NCBI GenBank assembly: GCA_009760855.2
Contig: WPIO01000062.1
Coordinates: forward strand, 2,319,001-2,383,000
Direction: 5' to 3'
Length of the DNA: 64,000 bases
Source: Cristatella mucedo
Taxonomy: Eukaryota > Bryozoa > Phylactolaemata > Cristatellidae
Under the pieces are notes generated by a model that searched no databases, was not told the origin of the DNA, and worked only from the letters and a program-made list of their open reading frames with translations. The position numbers and the translations under genes are program-made. Below are positions 1 to 11,823 of the stretch, one piece after another. Position 1 is the stretch's first letter. Every line of letters starts with the position of its first letter.

Positions 1-1180
1 AAACAAAAAGAATAATATAGTTAGGGGTGACATGCACAGGGTCAGCATGCAAATGTGGTTAGTGGCAGCATGCACAGTGTCAGCACGCATAAGCACATCA
101 AGGACGAATCACAGGGACCCACTAAAGGCTGTCCTAAATAGGTGTGTTTTTAAGTTCCTTTTAAATGTGGTCAGGTCAGGGGATGTTCTGACGCAGGTCG
201 GGAGGGAGTTCCAGGCTTTGGGAGCATATGAACTAAATGCACGGTCTCCAAAGGATTTAAGGTTTGTACGAGGAATTTTTAGACTGTTGGATTCCGAAAA
301 GCGGGTGGTACGATGCTTGGCCTGATGGGGGAGTATATCGAAGAGATAAGCTGGAGCCATAGAATGAAGGGACCTAAAAGTGAGTGACAAAACTTGAAGT
401 CAATCCGTTGCTTGACTGGTAGCCAGTGCAGGTCGGCGAGAAGTGGAGTAATGTGGCAACTGTGACGCTCACGACAGACAAGCCTAGCTGCAGAGTTTTG
501 CACCTGCTGCAATCGCCTGATCGCACATGCTGGTAGGCCAGTAAGCAGTGAGTTGCAGAAATCAAGACAGGATGTCACGAATGCATGGACCAACTTAGAC
601 GTGGTATCCTTATCTAAACAAGCCCGAATTTTAGCAATGTTATGAAGCTGAAAATAGGCAGATTTGACTGTGGAGCTGATATGGTCGTCTAACGAGAGGT
701 CGCTTTGGAATATGACACCTAGATTTCGAGCTGATTCGACAGGAGATATGCTGGCAGAGCCAATTTTGAGAGACAGCCTTTCCAATCCCTTAATGGCACT
801 GGGTTTTCCCATAACTAGTAAGTTAGTTTTATCATCGTTTAGTTTTAGAAAATTTGCTGCCATCCATATGGGGATGTCATCAATGCATGCAAATCAAAGC
901 AATAGATTCGAAAGACTGCTTCGAAGGGACTGTAAACAGCTTGAAATTGACGAATGAGCTTGTAGTATTGGCGACACCACCACCACTTCTGATTGATCTT
1001 GCAGTATGAAAGAAGGAGTAGCCATATGGAGTTGCATCGTTAATGGGCAGGCATTTAACCTATTTTTAGCTAGGTCTCGGTCCAAACGAGCAGATTGAGG
1101 TCTTTTTAAGAAACTATGCCTATTATTAACCGTTATTGAAGTAAGAAGGTGGCAAAGCCGACAGGCAGTCTGCCAGACAG
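1..1180 (-). mobile_element. LINE-A (L2/CR1-like) copy lacking the RT core
   Basis: The minus strand of 109-390 encodes the family's RT C-terminal tail (FGDRAFSSYAPKAWNSLPTC, then FKRNLKTHLF). At about 885-898 the copy jumps straight to sequence that lies about 1.8 kb further 5' in the long copy at 53511-56934, in the endonuclease part. The reverse transcriptase catalytic core is therefore deleted. The 3' ATT tail lies left of the window. Confidence 0.85.
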
Positions 1181-2150
1181 TCAGCATAAGCTAGGAGTGG
1201 CAGAGCCCAAGTGGCAATCAGTTGCATCAGCTAAGCATTATGGCTGATTCATGAGCAGCAAGTGCATTATGCTGCAAGCTGAGAAAGCTGTAGTGCTGGC
1301 AGTGGCTTCTGCTATACAAAAATATGAGGGTCTGATGAATGACCCGTGACCGCTACGTGCCTCTAGGATGTTGATTGCATGGTCCTACACGAGCTAGTCG
1401 TCTCTTTAGGCGCACACACAGTTTCATATTTTTGGAGTGCTATTGCAAATGAGTGCACTTTTAAATTGTTGAGAGTTCTGGCACCTCGGCTTGGTTCATT
1501 TGGTTTTATCCTTTGTCTAACGTTGTATCGCCATGACCAGAGGCTGAAAGAAGCGTAACTTTCCGAGTCACAGCCTCCTACCTTTCCATATTGCTGTCAC
1601 CACCTCTGTCTGCTGCAGCTTGTTCTAACGCATCATATCCAGGTCTTTTGTACATCCACTTGCGTTTTCATTCGTTCTTTTTCCAAGAATTTTGTATCTG
1701 AAGTGCACAGGATCACGAGCAGTCCTAGCACTCCATTTGCTTGTTACATTTTCATTGAATGCAGCTCCTTCGTGTTGCTGTGCACATGTTTACTTATGGG
1801 ATATGTGACTGCTGGAGCCTGCCTAACAAATGAGTTTATCCTTGCAGGGCTCTATCGTGTCCATATTGCTTGTAAATAAAAAATATAAACATCTTTATGC
1901 ATATTGATAGTTTAATATAGGGCTAATAGAGGCTAGATGGGTCTTTGTTGAATGTTCTGCTTAGTGAAGTAAGAGAAAGTTAATCGATCTACACTAAGTT
2001 AAACCGTCCTCGAGGCTTGACTTAGTGATTGGCCTGGCCTGAAGCCAACGTTTTGGCAATCCAGAAATTGTCGTGTTGGTACCATGCTTGCTCACTTTCT
2101 ATTGCATGATTAATACTATTATAGGATAGTAGTCTTACCACTATGTTCAG
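1181..2150. other. Unassigned sequence 5' of first visible exon
   Basis: Presumed intron of the LRRK1-like gene. I see no repeat, tandem array or convincing exon. The missing Roc exon must end in phase 1, and none was recognised here. Confidence 0.5.
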
Positions 2151-2283
2151 GTAGCAAGACTACCAAGCTGCTCGAGCAGAAGATACCGGCTGTGTACGTG
2201 CAGCTGGCTACCATCGTTGGCGACCTTGCCGAGAAGCAGCGGCTTGCTAAAAGGGATCCCGTGCTTACCACCGAAGACTACCA
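2151..2283 (+). CDS. LRRK1: LRRK1-like exon: start of COR domain
   Basis: The first exon seen in the window follows a ttcag acceptor and ends at a gtaagt donor. It enters in phase 1 and leaves in phase 2. The translation includes KLLEQKIPAVYVQLATIV and RDPVLTTEDYQ, corresponding to the LRRK2 COR start (IGQLIPDCYVELEKII). The COR domain mediates dimerisation and couples the Roc GTPase to the kinase. The preceding Roc exon is not visible between 1181 and 2150. Confidence 0.8.
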
Positions 2284-2698
2284 GTAAGTCAGCAGAGTAG
2301 TCGTGTCCACCTGTCATTCGTAAATTGCCTCTCTTCAAGCAAGTAGGCTCTATTCACAGTGTTGGATTTGACTTCTCTGTCAAGTTGTGTGAGATATGCA
2401 GTCATCATTCACCAATTCGTCATTAGTACCGGTAATTCTTGTAAGCTACTACTCTGGTGTTACTGAGAATGGCATTTCTTGTCAATCTTTGTATTCATCT
2501 CATGTTACTGTACATGTCGATCGTATAACTTGAGTGTTCACATGCTGATGAACTAGCTAATTTTGCCGGGGCTTTCATTGTTATTTAGTAATTGTACGTC
2601 AATGACCCTTAGTTGCTTGCATACATTTTGAAGTGTGTAAATGTGCTCAAGTCGAGAGCATACTGGGTACATTTGAGAAATATCGGAGGACATGAACA

Positions 2699-3300
2699 CC
2701 GAAACTCTGCAGCTAGGCTTGTCTGTCGTGAGCGTCGTAGTTGCCACATCACACCACTTCTTGCCGACCCCTACTGGCTCTCAATCAAGCAGCCCATTTA
2801 CTTCATGGTTCTGTCACTTACTATTAGGTCTCTTCATTCTCTGGCTGCAGCCTACCTATCAGATCCACTCCCCCACCAGGCTCAGCATCGTACCACCTGC
2901 TTTTCGGAATCTAGCTGCTTACCTATACCTCGTACAAACCTCAAATCATTTGGAGACCGTGCCTTTAGTTCGTATGCTCCCAAAGCCTGGAACTCACTCC
3001 CTACTTCCGTCACGATATCCCCTGACTTGATTTAAAAGGAAATTTAAAACGCATCTACTGAGGACAGCATTTAGTGGGTCCCTGTGATTCGTCCTTTATG
3101 TGCTTGTGTGTGCTGACACTAACCACACTTGCATGCTGACTCTGTGCATGTCACCCTTAACCATGTTTTTCATGTTGTTTATCAAGCATGATACCACTCA
3201 CCACTCGATCGTGTTTCCTTTGCGGCAATGTAAAGCGCCCAGAAAGAGATTTAGTTCTCTGAGGTGCTTTATGAAGTTTATTATTATTATTATTGTTAAA
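2699..3300 (+). mobile_element. LINE-A 3' fragment, 5'-truncated
   Basis: It begins within the RT C-terminal region (AARLVCRERRSCHITPLLAD) and continues through the 3' UTR to a (ATT)n tail at 3276-3297. The frame is open from 2613 to 3035, then stops early at SPDLI relative to longer copies. 5' truncation is typical of target-primed LINE insertion. Confidence 0.88.
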
Positions 3301-4283
3301 GCCCTCTGGTGTCTGTTAATGTGACTCGTAATACTGTCCCCTTGTATAAGTGTGCAAAATATTAGCTTTAATGGGTCGGTAATTTCTGTGTCAATGCAAC
3401 CAATTAATAACAATTAATTTTTACCGATATACATTGCAGGCTGTAGCGCTATTGCATAGTGTTCCATTTCAAGTTTATTCTTTCACATGCTGTCAGACTT
3501 TACTTGGTTTAATAGCTGCAGTTTTTCAAGTGATTTTTGCCAGAGCTGTTATTCACATGTTAAGGAAATTTTTGTATTATTGATTTTTAAAAACTTCCCG
3601 CATGTGTTTTTATTTTGTACTGCTAATGTTTAGTCAGTAATGTTAAGAGTATGGAGAGAGTCTAGTGCTATGAAAGAAGCAGCCGTTGTAGAGAAGAAAT
3701 TTTCCCAGCTGCCTTTCATTGCACTAGTGAGCAACGTTGATCTCACGACCAGCATTTGCTGCAACTTTGCCCCAGTCCACAAGCAAGGCTTTAGAAGTCA
3801 CGTAGGAACTCGTTGGCAGAGCCTCCGGGACAGTGTGAGACGCTCAGAAGCAGGCTTACTTTTAAGATTCCCGTGACCTATCACCCACACGTTATGACAA
3901 CAAAGCCTGTTACTAAAGCTCTGCTTTATGTTTCTTGGTGACAACTGCAGGCGGTAGTAAAAAATAATGGGACTCTCTTGGCTTTCCGTTCGTGGAAGCT
4001 TTTAGATAGTCAATGTATACGCAGAAGCTGTATACTGTAGCTTCTAGCACGATTGTGTTTACCATCATCTGTAAACATATATGCCGATCTCACCGTTGTG
4101 CCACTTGGCAACCGCCGACGGAGCGTCGTCAAAGTGCACTTGCTGTTTGCTCGGCCTTGTACACACCCCCCCCGTGCACCACATCACTGCTATGTTGCTA
4201 CAATGCTTTTCCTCCGCATATATTTTTATGTTCAGCCAGCAGATGCCACTCGTCAATAAGTGTCTCCTCTTGCCTTTCTGTAG
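3301..4283. other. Intron, no recognised feature
   Basis: AT-leaning intron sequence up to the exon at 4284. Short open frames occur but have no coding pattern I recognise. There is a short C run near 4155. Confidence 0.5.
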
Positions 4284-4378
4284 GAGCTTGGTTAAAGAAC
4301 GAATGGCAAGCACCTTTCAGCAGCAGTTTCGCGACCTGGATGAACTGAAGCTGGCAACACAGTTCCTGCACGACAACG
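4284..4378 (+). CDS. LRRK1: LRRK1-like exon: COR domain
   Basis: The acceptor is ttctgtag and the donor is gtcggt, a weaker donor than most in this gene. The phase is 2 in and 1 out. Translation runs SLVKERMASTFQQQF to LATQFLHDNG. The last part matches the LRRK motif HAVHFLNESGVLLHF. The final glycine codon is split and is completed by the first two bases of the exon at 8666. Confidence 0.82.
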
Positions 4379-5689
4379 GTCGGTTGCGATGCCAATCGGT
4401 GATACAAACCAGTTTCAAGCTATCGTGTTTAGCGGCCGTGAGCTTATGCATGGTGCTATAGGTCTACACTTTGTTATGAGCTCCTTTGCCAGACTGCCGG
4501 GTCCAGCTTTTCTGGAGTGATTAATGGTGCCGTCCTAATAATGCCTACTGATTGATGGATGGACAATGTGGAAATGTGTTGAATTATATACAACTTCACG
4601 GGTCATGAGCATGCCGTCATTCTAAAAATGTGAAAGCAAAGAATGTATTGAATACACCGAATGCTGTCTCGAGAAGTAGTAAGAATGAGTGGTCACAGAT
4701 TGATGGATAATGTCTAGTTCTCCATTCGACACGTATGCACGTATTTGAAAAGTCTCAGAATTTGTGCTCGGCGACCAGTGTGTTTCGTGCATGAGAAGAG
4801 TAGTGACAAGAAGTGAGTAGTTGAGGTGCAGTGTGGTTGCTCGACGAGCTTTGGTTTTTATATTAAAAATTATGAGCTGCTGGCAGAACCCAATCCTCGC
4901 GAAGCAAAATGGTTATCATAAGCCTTGGCCAACTTAAGCAATAAATGAAATTAATACCTGCTGCTGCTGCTGCTGCTGTCGCTGTCATGCAGTGTATGGA
5001 CGGTGAATGGCTGGACTGCTCGTGGAGATTTGAAAGCAGCGGCGATCTGAGAGATAAGAAAAGATAGTTGGGGTTTGGAAATATCGAGTTACAGGTAAAG
5101 AGGGTCGATGTAAATGGCACAGCATGGCTTAATTGACGTGCCTCTAGATGGATAAAAGCTTGACCTGACAGATACTATCTGTGATCGGCTGAGCAAATAT
5201 CTGGCCTTGGTCGGAAACACATGTAAACAAAAAGTATTACATGGTTGAGGGACAAAATTCAACTCCCGTTTTGTAGATTGAAAGGAATTTGCAGCTAAAT
5301 AGCTCTTAAATGTATTGCAACTTCTCGTGGTTTTGAGTGGAACCTTTGTTTAAGCTTTTAGGATACTCTGTCAATGAGCAGAGTGTGCAAAAGTATTGTA
5401 GTCCTCTGAATTATTGTAGTCTTTAGCAATGTGTACCTATTACATAACGGTAGCCAATCTACGAAGAATACTGCATTTATACTTCCTTGGCTGTGGCTTG
5501 AATTTCTTCTGCCCTAGTTGCTTTATGTTTCTAAATCTGACTTCTTTTAACCCAAAGAACAATGCTTGCAAAACTAGGAAGTTTAACAGTTTGCTTCCCC
5601 TAAGGGAGTGGTTGTCTGGTTCACTTGTAAGGTGATCAAGAAATCATTTTCTGACAAATGTTTACTGCTTAGATGTTTGAGAGCAGAAT

Positions 5690-5690
<1 letters not shown>
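4379..5690. other. Intron, no recognised element
   Basis: Unique-looking intron sequence. A short CTG run (about 6 units) occurs near 4960-4979. No transposon ends or splice-flanked conserved frame were seen. Confidence 0.5.
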
Positions 5691-5695
<5 letters not shown>

Positions 5696-5741
<46 letters not shown>

Positions 5742-5762
5742 CGTGCGTGAGTGTGTGTGTGT
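5696..5762 (+). repeat. (TG)n microsatellite
   Basis: Nearly pure TG dinucleotide repeat of about 67 bp with GTGC interruptions toward its 3' end, lying just upstream of a Tc1 element. Confidence 0.98.
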
Positions 5763-5939
5763 CCTGCCATCACACGGCAAGATGGCGACCAGTTTCTTCC
5801 AGGAGTGATGTGTGATAGACATGTATTAGACGACACAACATTACGACTCAGTGAAGCAAACTGTACACACGCAAAGGTATTTGAACTGTCCAGATTTGCT
5901 CGATTACCGTCTTTTCCTAAGCTGTCGACTGGACTGGAG

Positions 5940-7140
5940 ATGGGTCCTTTTCGCCAATAATTGGATGCTCAAGTTCGAATTGTCATGATAGTTGGGCAAC
6001 TTATGGACAGTATGCCCAAAATTGGCCAAAGCCTTCTCATTTAAAAATGGTTGTTTTGGCCAGAATAGAGCTTCTAGAAACGACTCTGTCATCAGTTCAT
6101 GCTGGAACCGTGAGGCTGTGCACGAATCGAAACTGTACAGAGAACCCATTGAGGATTACTTATTTCACTGGGAAAAGCCCACCAGCCATGCCGAAGGTCG
6201 CCAAACTGTCGAGCTTTGTGCGTGGTAAAATCATGGCGCTGTACAAGGCTGGACACTCACTCGTACGGTCATATTGCTGCTTCTTTATCAATTCCGAAGA
6301 ATACGGTTTTGTACAATGTGAAGAAGATAGTAAAGACCAAGAGCCCTGAAAAGTCTACACTGTTGGACGAGCACCGTGCTATTCACTAGGCGAAAACACA
6401 TCCCAAAGTTGGAGGCATTAAAGGGCCTTTTTGCTTCGGCGAAAGCTCTCGTTAAAGTCGGCATGCATCTTCTCGGAAGCGAGTTAGAGGCGACACGGTC
6501 AGAAGGTGATTAGATTAGGCTGGTCTGCATTCTCGAGTTGCAAAGAGAAAACTTCTTCTGACGGCAAACAATGTGGTAAATCGTTTACAGTGATCTAAGG
6601 CTCGATACCACTGGACTGCTGACGGTTGGGGCAGAGTTTTTATGGAGCGATGAAAGCAAATTCGGGCTCTTTTAGAACTGAAAAAGAAGGCTTTACTTGC
6701 GTTGGAGACCCAACGAAGCTTATTCACCCAATTGCCTGCAGCCAACGGTCAAATTCGGAGGAAAAGGTGTCATGGTATGGGGGTGCTTCAGCAGAAATGG
6801 CATCGCAGCCCGGCACCATATACCGTGCTCCATGGCATGAGACGTCTATTTACACCTTCTTCGAAACGCAGGACTCCCGAGACCGATGGCACTTCGTGGA
6901 CTGGATTGTTTTATCCAGCACGACAACGGCCCCAAACACATTGCTGCCAGTTATTTATTTTTTAACAATTTATCAGAATTCGGTTACCCTCCCGTGACAG
7001 TTATGCACTGGGCAAGTCACTCTCCCGGCCTTAACACAATCGAGCATTTGTGGGATGAAGTCCAACGGTGGTTACGGCAGCTGACCGTCCGTATCACGAC
7101 TAATGCACTTCTCGTTTATTTGCAACTAGCCTGAATTAGT
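5940..7140 (+). pseudogene. Decayed Tc1/mariner transposase
   Basis: A Tc1-type element broken by frameshifts and stops. The N-terminal helix-turn-helix start reads MPKVAKLSSFVRGKIMALYK (6188). The three catalytic residues of the DDE triad are still recognisable in different frames: LWSDESKFG (near 6640), QHDNGPKHIA (near 6920) and SPGLNTIEHLWDEV (near 7030). Spacing between the second Asp and the Glu is longer than the canonical 34 residues because of small insertions. I could not match terminal inverted repeats, so the outer bounds are approximate. Confidence 0.85.
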
Positions 7141-7408
7141 ATAACAGCCGATGTTTGTAAGTGTTAAATCAGCTCCATGCCTGGGTGAATCCGACAGATC
7201 GTTGAAAATAAGGGTGGTGCAACTTCATATTAGCACAATTAATCAATTAAGTGTGCAAAATGATAATGGTGGGAACATGCTGCTTTTTCTTATTTCAACT
7301 AGTGCACATACTTTTGATTATACAAATGTTCAATATTTGCTCGACATGCCGGTGAGTAGAGGCTCATTATGGAAGCTTCCCCAACCGTCGAAACACTTTT
7401 GCGTTTAA

Positions 7409-7443
7409 GTGTGTGTGTGTGTGGGCGCGCACGCATGTGTATT

Positions 7444-7481
<38 letters not shown>

Positions 7482-7486
7482 CACGT

Positions 7487-7525
<39 letters not shown>

Positions 7526-7566
7526 TATGCGTGTCTGTGTGTGCACATGTGTGTGTGTGTGTGTGC

Positions 7567-7602
<36 letters not shown>

Positions 7603-7687
7603 ACGTGTGTGTGTGTATCTGTGTGTGCACGTGTGTGTGTGTGTGTGTTGTGCGCGTGTGTGTTTGTGTGTGTGTGTATCTGTGTGT

Positions 7688-7729
<42 letters not shown>

Positions 7730-7831
7730 GTATGTGTATCTGTGTGTGCACGTGTGTGTGTGTGTGCACGTGTGTATGTGTGTGTGTGTGTCTGTGTGTG
7801 CACATGTGTGTGTGTGTGTGTCTGTGTGTGC

Positions 7832-7871
<40 letters not shown>
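7409..7871 (+). repeat. Long compound (TG)n array with ~60 bp higher-order unit
   Basis: About 460 bp of TG repeat with regular GCACGTG/GCACATG interruptions. The phrase TATCTGTGTGTGCACG recurs near 7617, 7678 and 7738, a period of 60-61 bp. TCTGTGTGTGCACATG recurs near 7790 and 7820, a period of about 30. The long frames across this block on both strands are repeat artefacts. Confidence 0.97.
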
Positions 7872-7873
<2 letters not shown>

Positions 7874-7984
7874 ACTATATAAAAACTGTGTGCTGTATTT
7901 GCTATATGTGTGATCTCATACATGTATACGTTCATATGTGCATTCACAGATGTATGCATGTCTCTAATTACACACACGAATGTG

Positions 7985-8088
7985 TGTCTACCACTAAACA
8001 TTCGATCATGTTTCCTTTACAGCAAATTTAAAGTGCCTAGAAAGAGACTGGGTTCTCTCAGGGCGCTATAACAAATGTATTATTATAA
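7985..8088 (+). mobile_element. LINE-A 3' tail fragment
   Basis: It contains only the terminal segment with the 3' hairpin (GTGCCTAGAAAGAGA paired with TCTCTCAGGGCGCT) and a short ATT-rich tail. It abuts the end of the TG array. Confidence 0.75.
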
Positions 8089-8665
8089 TGCATACGCATG
8101 ATTATACAAAGGAGAATGACGTATCTATTTAGGGACTAGCTCCTACATACATCGGGTGCTCGTTTGCTTCAGACACCGTAGAAACTGTTCTCTGTGTTAC
8201 CCTAACTAGTACACAACTGAAATCAATAGAATATAATGCCTTAGTGTATAACTGTGTCTGCAGAGCATCTCTTGCAGTGCTCATACTCTGCAGGTAATCG
8301 GTGTGACAGTGGTGAACAAGAGCTTGAGCACCTACCATGTAAAACTAACACTAAGCATGTTGCCAATGCCAAGTGCCACCCCTAGCTCGCCAAGAATCTG
8401 TAGGCTTTGGATACATATTAGTAAATCCGTCTGAGACCTTTAAGGCTATCAGCTTGGCTACTGATATAACAATCAATCCCTAAAGCAGCTTCTCGTGAGC
8501 CATGTTTATCTATGTATTCAGTGTGTGTGTGCACACGTGTTTGCTCGCGAGCTTTAGCTTAGAGGCTGGACTTATGCATACTACTCGTGAGAGCTGTGTC
8601 TGTGCATGCCAGCAGATTTGTGTACTTGTGAGCATCCATGATCATAATCGCTGCCTTCTTTGTAG
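8089..8665. other. Intron, nothing recognised
   Basis: No repeat family match or coding pattern is visible here before the exon at 8666. Confidence 0.45.
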
Positions 8666-8788
8666 GTGTCATACTTCATTTTAACGACGTGTCGTTAAGG
8701 AACTTTTACTTTCTGGACCCTGAATGGCTTAGTGGCATTCTGGCTAAAGTCGTTGCCGTCAAGGAAGCCAACCCATTAGCTAAGAATG
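8666..8788 (+). CDS. LRRK1: LRRK1-like exon: COR domain core
   Basis: This 123 nt exon has a tttgtag acceptor and a gtaaga donor, phase 1 in and 1 out. It encodes VILHFND and FYFLDPEWLSGILAKVV, the strongly conserved COR core (LRRK2: VLLHFQD, YFVEPKWLCKIMAQIL). Joining to the previous and next exons keeps the frame. Confidence 0.9.
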
Positions 8789-9515
8789 GTAAGATTGGCC
8801 TTAGCAAATTGTATAGCAATAATTACTAGAGACCAATAAATCGACAGTTGCTTTTATATACTGGTAATTCTGTCTACATATCTTGCTGCCTTAATTTTTC
8901 TGAAGAATAGTATAATGTTGCTGAGATCTCTTCCGGCTTTGCACGTTGATTTCACATTTTTTGAAACACCATCAATTGAGAGTCGGTGAGATCCTGCTTA
9001 TTGTTACACTCTATATACCTATACAAGCCTCACTTGAGTTTTAGAAAGCTTTCCATTAACTGTCTAAAAAGTGTACCGTGTGCAGTCGTAATATTGCATA
9101 CTCAATAAGAGGGTATGAGCTGTAACGAAGTAGTAATGGAGACTGAGTTTTTGTATTATAATTCACTTGCGAAAACTTGATTTAAGAAATTTTACTTTAC
9201 TTAAAGCACTGAGAACAATAGCTGGCCACTTTCTTAAAGCTGTTAAGCTAGCAGGCAACAGCACTCACATGTTGTAGAGTAACATTTGTATCTGGGAAAT
9301 CAGACTTGTTCAGCTGAAAGGTATGTATAGATAAGGAGAAGCGTGATCTATCCGAAGGATTCCTAGATGCTGTAAAGTTTTTCGGCTCATGTAATTTTCT
9401 CCAACTTCATGCTGGTATAGCACTCAAAAAAAAGTGTGAGCCAACACGAGGCAATTTTTGCCTGCTCAAAAACTCCATATTACAGTCTGGCTTCTGCTTC
9501 CAGTTAGGTTGCAGC

Positions 9516-9516
<1 letters not shown>
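8789..9516. other. Intron, nothing recognised
   Basis: AT-leaning intron sequence with no tandem repeat, transposon end or conserved frame that I can identify. Confidence 0.45.
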
Positions 9517-9550
<34 letters not shown>

Positions 9551-10142
9551 CACTTGATAAAGCGCCCTCAGAGAACTTAATCTCTTTCTAGGCGCTTTAC
9601 ATTTGCTGCGAAGGGGAATGCAATTGAATGGTAAGTAAAATCATGCTTGAAAAACAATCAAAAGGAGTAATATGGTTAGGGGTGACATGCACAGGGTCAG
9701 CATGCAAATGTGGTTAGTGGCAGCATGCAACAGTGCGCAGAAGCACGTGAAGGACGAATCACAGGGACTCACTAAATGCTGTCCTAAATAGGTGTGTTTT
9801 TAAGTTCCTTTTAAATGTGGTTAGGTCAGGGGATGTTCTGACACAGGTCGGGAGGAAGTTCCAGGCTGTGGGAGCATACGAGCTAAATGCACGGTCTCCA
9901 AAGGATTTAAGGTTTGTACGAGGTATTTCTAGACTGCTGGATTCCGAAAAGCGGGTGGTACGAAGCTTGGCCTGATGGGGGAGTATATCGGAGAGATAGG
10001 CTGGAGCCATAGAATGAAGGGACCTAAAAGTGAGGGACAAAACCTTGAAGTCAATCCGTTGCTTGACCGGTAGCCAGTGCAGGTCGGCGAGAAGTGAAGT
10101 AATGTGGCAACTGCGACGCTCACGACAGACAAGCCTAGCTAA
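9517..10142 (-). mobile_element. LINE-A 3' fragment, 5'-truncated
   Basis: It starts with the (AAT)n tail, about 30 bp, followed by the hairpin, 3' UTR and RT C-terminal tail on the minus strand. The frame at 9759-10040 ends FKRNLKTHLFRTAFSESL. The copy is truncated inside the AARLVCRER region. Confidence 0.92.
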
Positions 10143-10639
10143 CAGAAGACAGTGTGGACCGTGCCTGAAACCCGACGTCTCGTTATTCCTATGAAGCAGT
10201 TAACCACCTGATTGATCGTAGGGAGACTTACTTGCTTTCAATCACTCAGATGCAGGTGATCGGCAGAGCATATAGAAACAGACAAGTGGGCCTCTTTCCT
10301 GACTTGCCAAAAAGTGCTCGAAGCCAGTCACAGCCAGTCTGCATGTTCTCTTGGAGTAATGATTAAAGCTTTCTGACATTGCTGTGATGCTTCAAATCTG
10401 GAAGGCTATGCTTGTCATACTGTTTTTGTAAGCATGTGCTAAAAGACGATAATCCTGTGGACGTGTGCAAACTGTGAGAGCTCCCAAAAACGTGTCATGC
10501 AGATCAGCAGGGACTTCTAGAAAACCACATCAATCAAATGTGGACGTAGCTGCAAACAGTTACTCGTTGCAAACAGTTACACCTGCCTGTTTGCCAATTC
10601 GGAGTGATTGAATTGAATGCGTGGCATATTAGTTGCCTT
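10143..10639. other. Intron, nothing recognised
   Basis: Lies between a LINE-A and a LINE-B fragment. No repeat or coding signal was identified. Confidence 0.4.
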
Positions 10640-11560
10640 CGGATATGTGATACTGTTGCCTAGTATTTAAACTTGGTGTGCAACATCCTAAGCATCTGGC
10701 TGGACTAGAAGGCTTGGCTCTTCTAATTGGTGATGCTATTGTACGACCATCACCATCTGCTCTGAATTTAGTTGTCGTCTTCGACAGCCACCTAAATTCT
10801 GAAAGCTTCAGTAAAAAGAATGCTTCCACAGCTAACCTTCACGTCTGATCCATGTCTACGATTAGGAACTGTCTTCACCGTGTCTTGCAAAAAATTTAAC
10901 TCGCCCCTTAGTTGTGTCTCGGCTAGAGTATTGTAATTCCCTTTTGGCTGGGCTACCGAAAAAAGGCACTAAGCCACTGCAGCTGGCTATGAATATGGCT
11001 GCAAGGCTAGTTTGCGAATCCAAGAGGTTTGACCGTGTGTGTCCTTTGCTGAAAGAGCTAGGATGGCTTGCCAGTTAATGAACGGATATAGAGAAAAGTT
11101 CTTATACTGACCCACAAGGCTTGCCACGGCTTGGCTTCTTCATACCTAGCTGAACTGCTGTACCAGTTTAGCCTCCTCGTGCCCTCAGATCCTGTATGGA
11201 CATTAAATTAGCTGTCCCATTTCTCTGCTTAAAGATCGTTAGTGACAAAAGCTTTTGCTCTGCAGGTCCTAGACTGTGGAACTCACTTCCACAATTCTAA
11301 CGCAACGACAACTACTCTCCTTCTGCCGACTATGGCACATGCTTTCCAGCTGTCCTAGACTGCTACTTTCATGCTACTCACTACCTCAAGTGCTCTCCTT
11401 CTTTTTCTCTTTGCTGCATGAGACGAAGTCTGTTGGCTACCGAATGCATGCCAAAAGCCTCTTAGGCTGTGAGTGCGCTATACAGAACTCTCCTGTGTAA
11501 CACCCACTTAGTCTTTGTGGCTTTGTGGAGTTACAGATGGAGATGCATTACATTACAGTA
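10640..11560 (+). mobile_element. LINE-B (L2/CR1-like) 3' half
   Basis: This belongs to the second LINE family, represented most fully at 24700-27140. Frames are broken, but the order matches: an ADD-distal region near 10690, then a run resembling LEYCNSLLAGLPKK, then KELGWL, then the C-terminal WNSLP-like region near 11275, and a 3' end reading CTTAGTCTTTGTGGCTTTG. There is no ATT tail; it ends in a short ACATTACA motif. Confidence 0.82.
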
Positions 11561-11593
11561 CTCAATTTTTTTAACTGGGTCGTTCAAACCCTT

Positions 11594-11823
11594 ATTATTA
11601 ATAATAATTGTATTATGAATAATTATTACTAAACAAATATATTATTTCTATTGATATTATAAAAATTTTTATAATGCCCTCAGAAATGTCAATCTCTTTC
11701 TTGGCACTTAACATTTGCTGCCAAGGAAGCATGATCAAATAGTTAGTCGTAACATGCTCAATGGTAATAAGCATAACACGATTAGAAGTCATATGCACGT
11801 GGTCAGCATGCAAATATGGTTAC
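11594..11823 (-). mobile_element. LINE-A 3' tail fragment
   Basis: AT-rich tail, then diverged hairpin (TGCCCTCAGAAATGTCAATCT) and about 150 bp of 3' UTR including the repeated GCATGC-containing segment. Old by divergence. Confidence 0.72.

Noticed and set aside
7299-8031. Several Cys/Val or His/Thr frames of 150-220 codons
   Set aside because: They are products of the TG/CA repeat in all frames.
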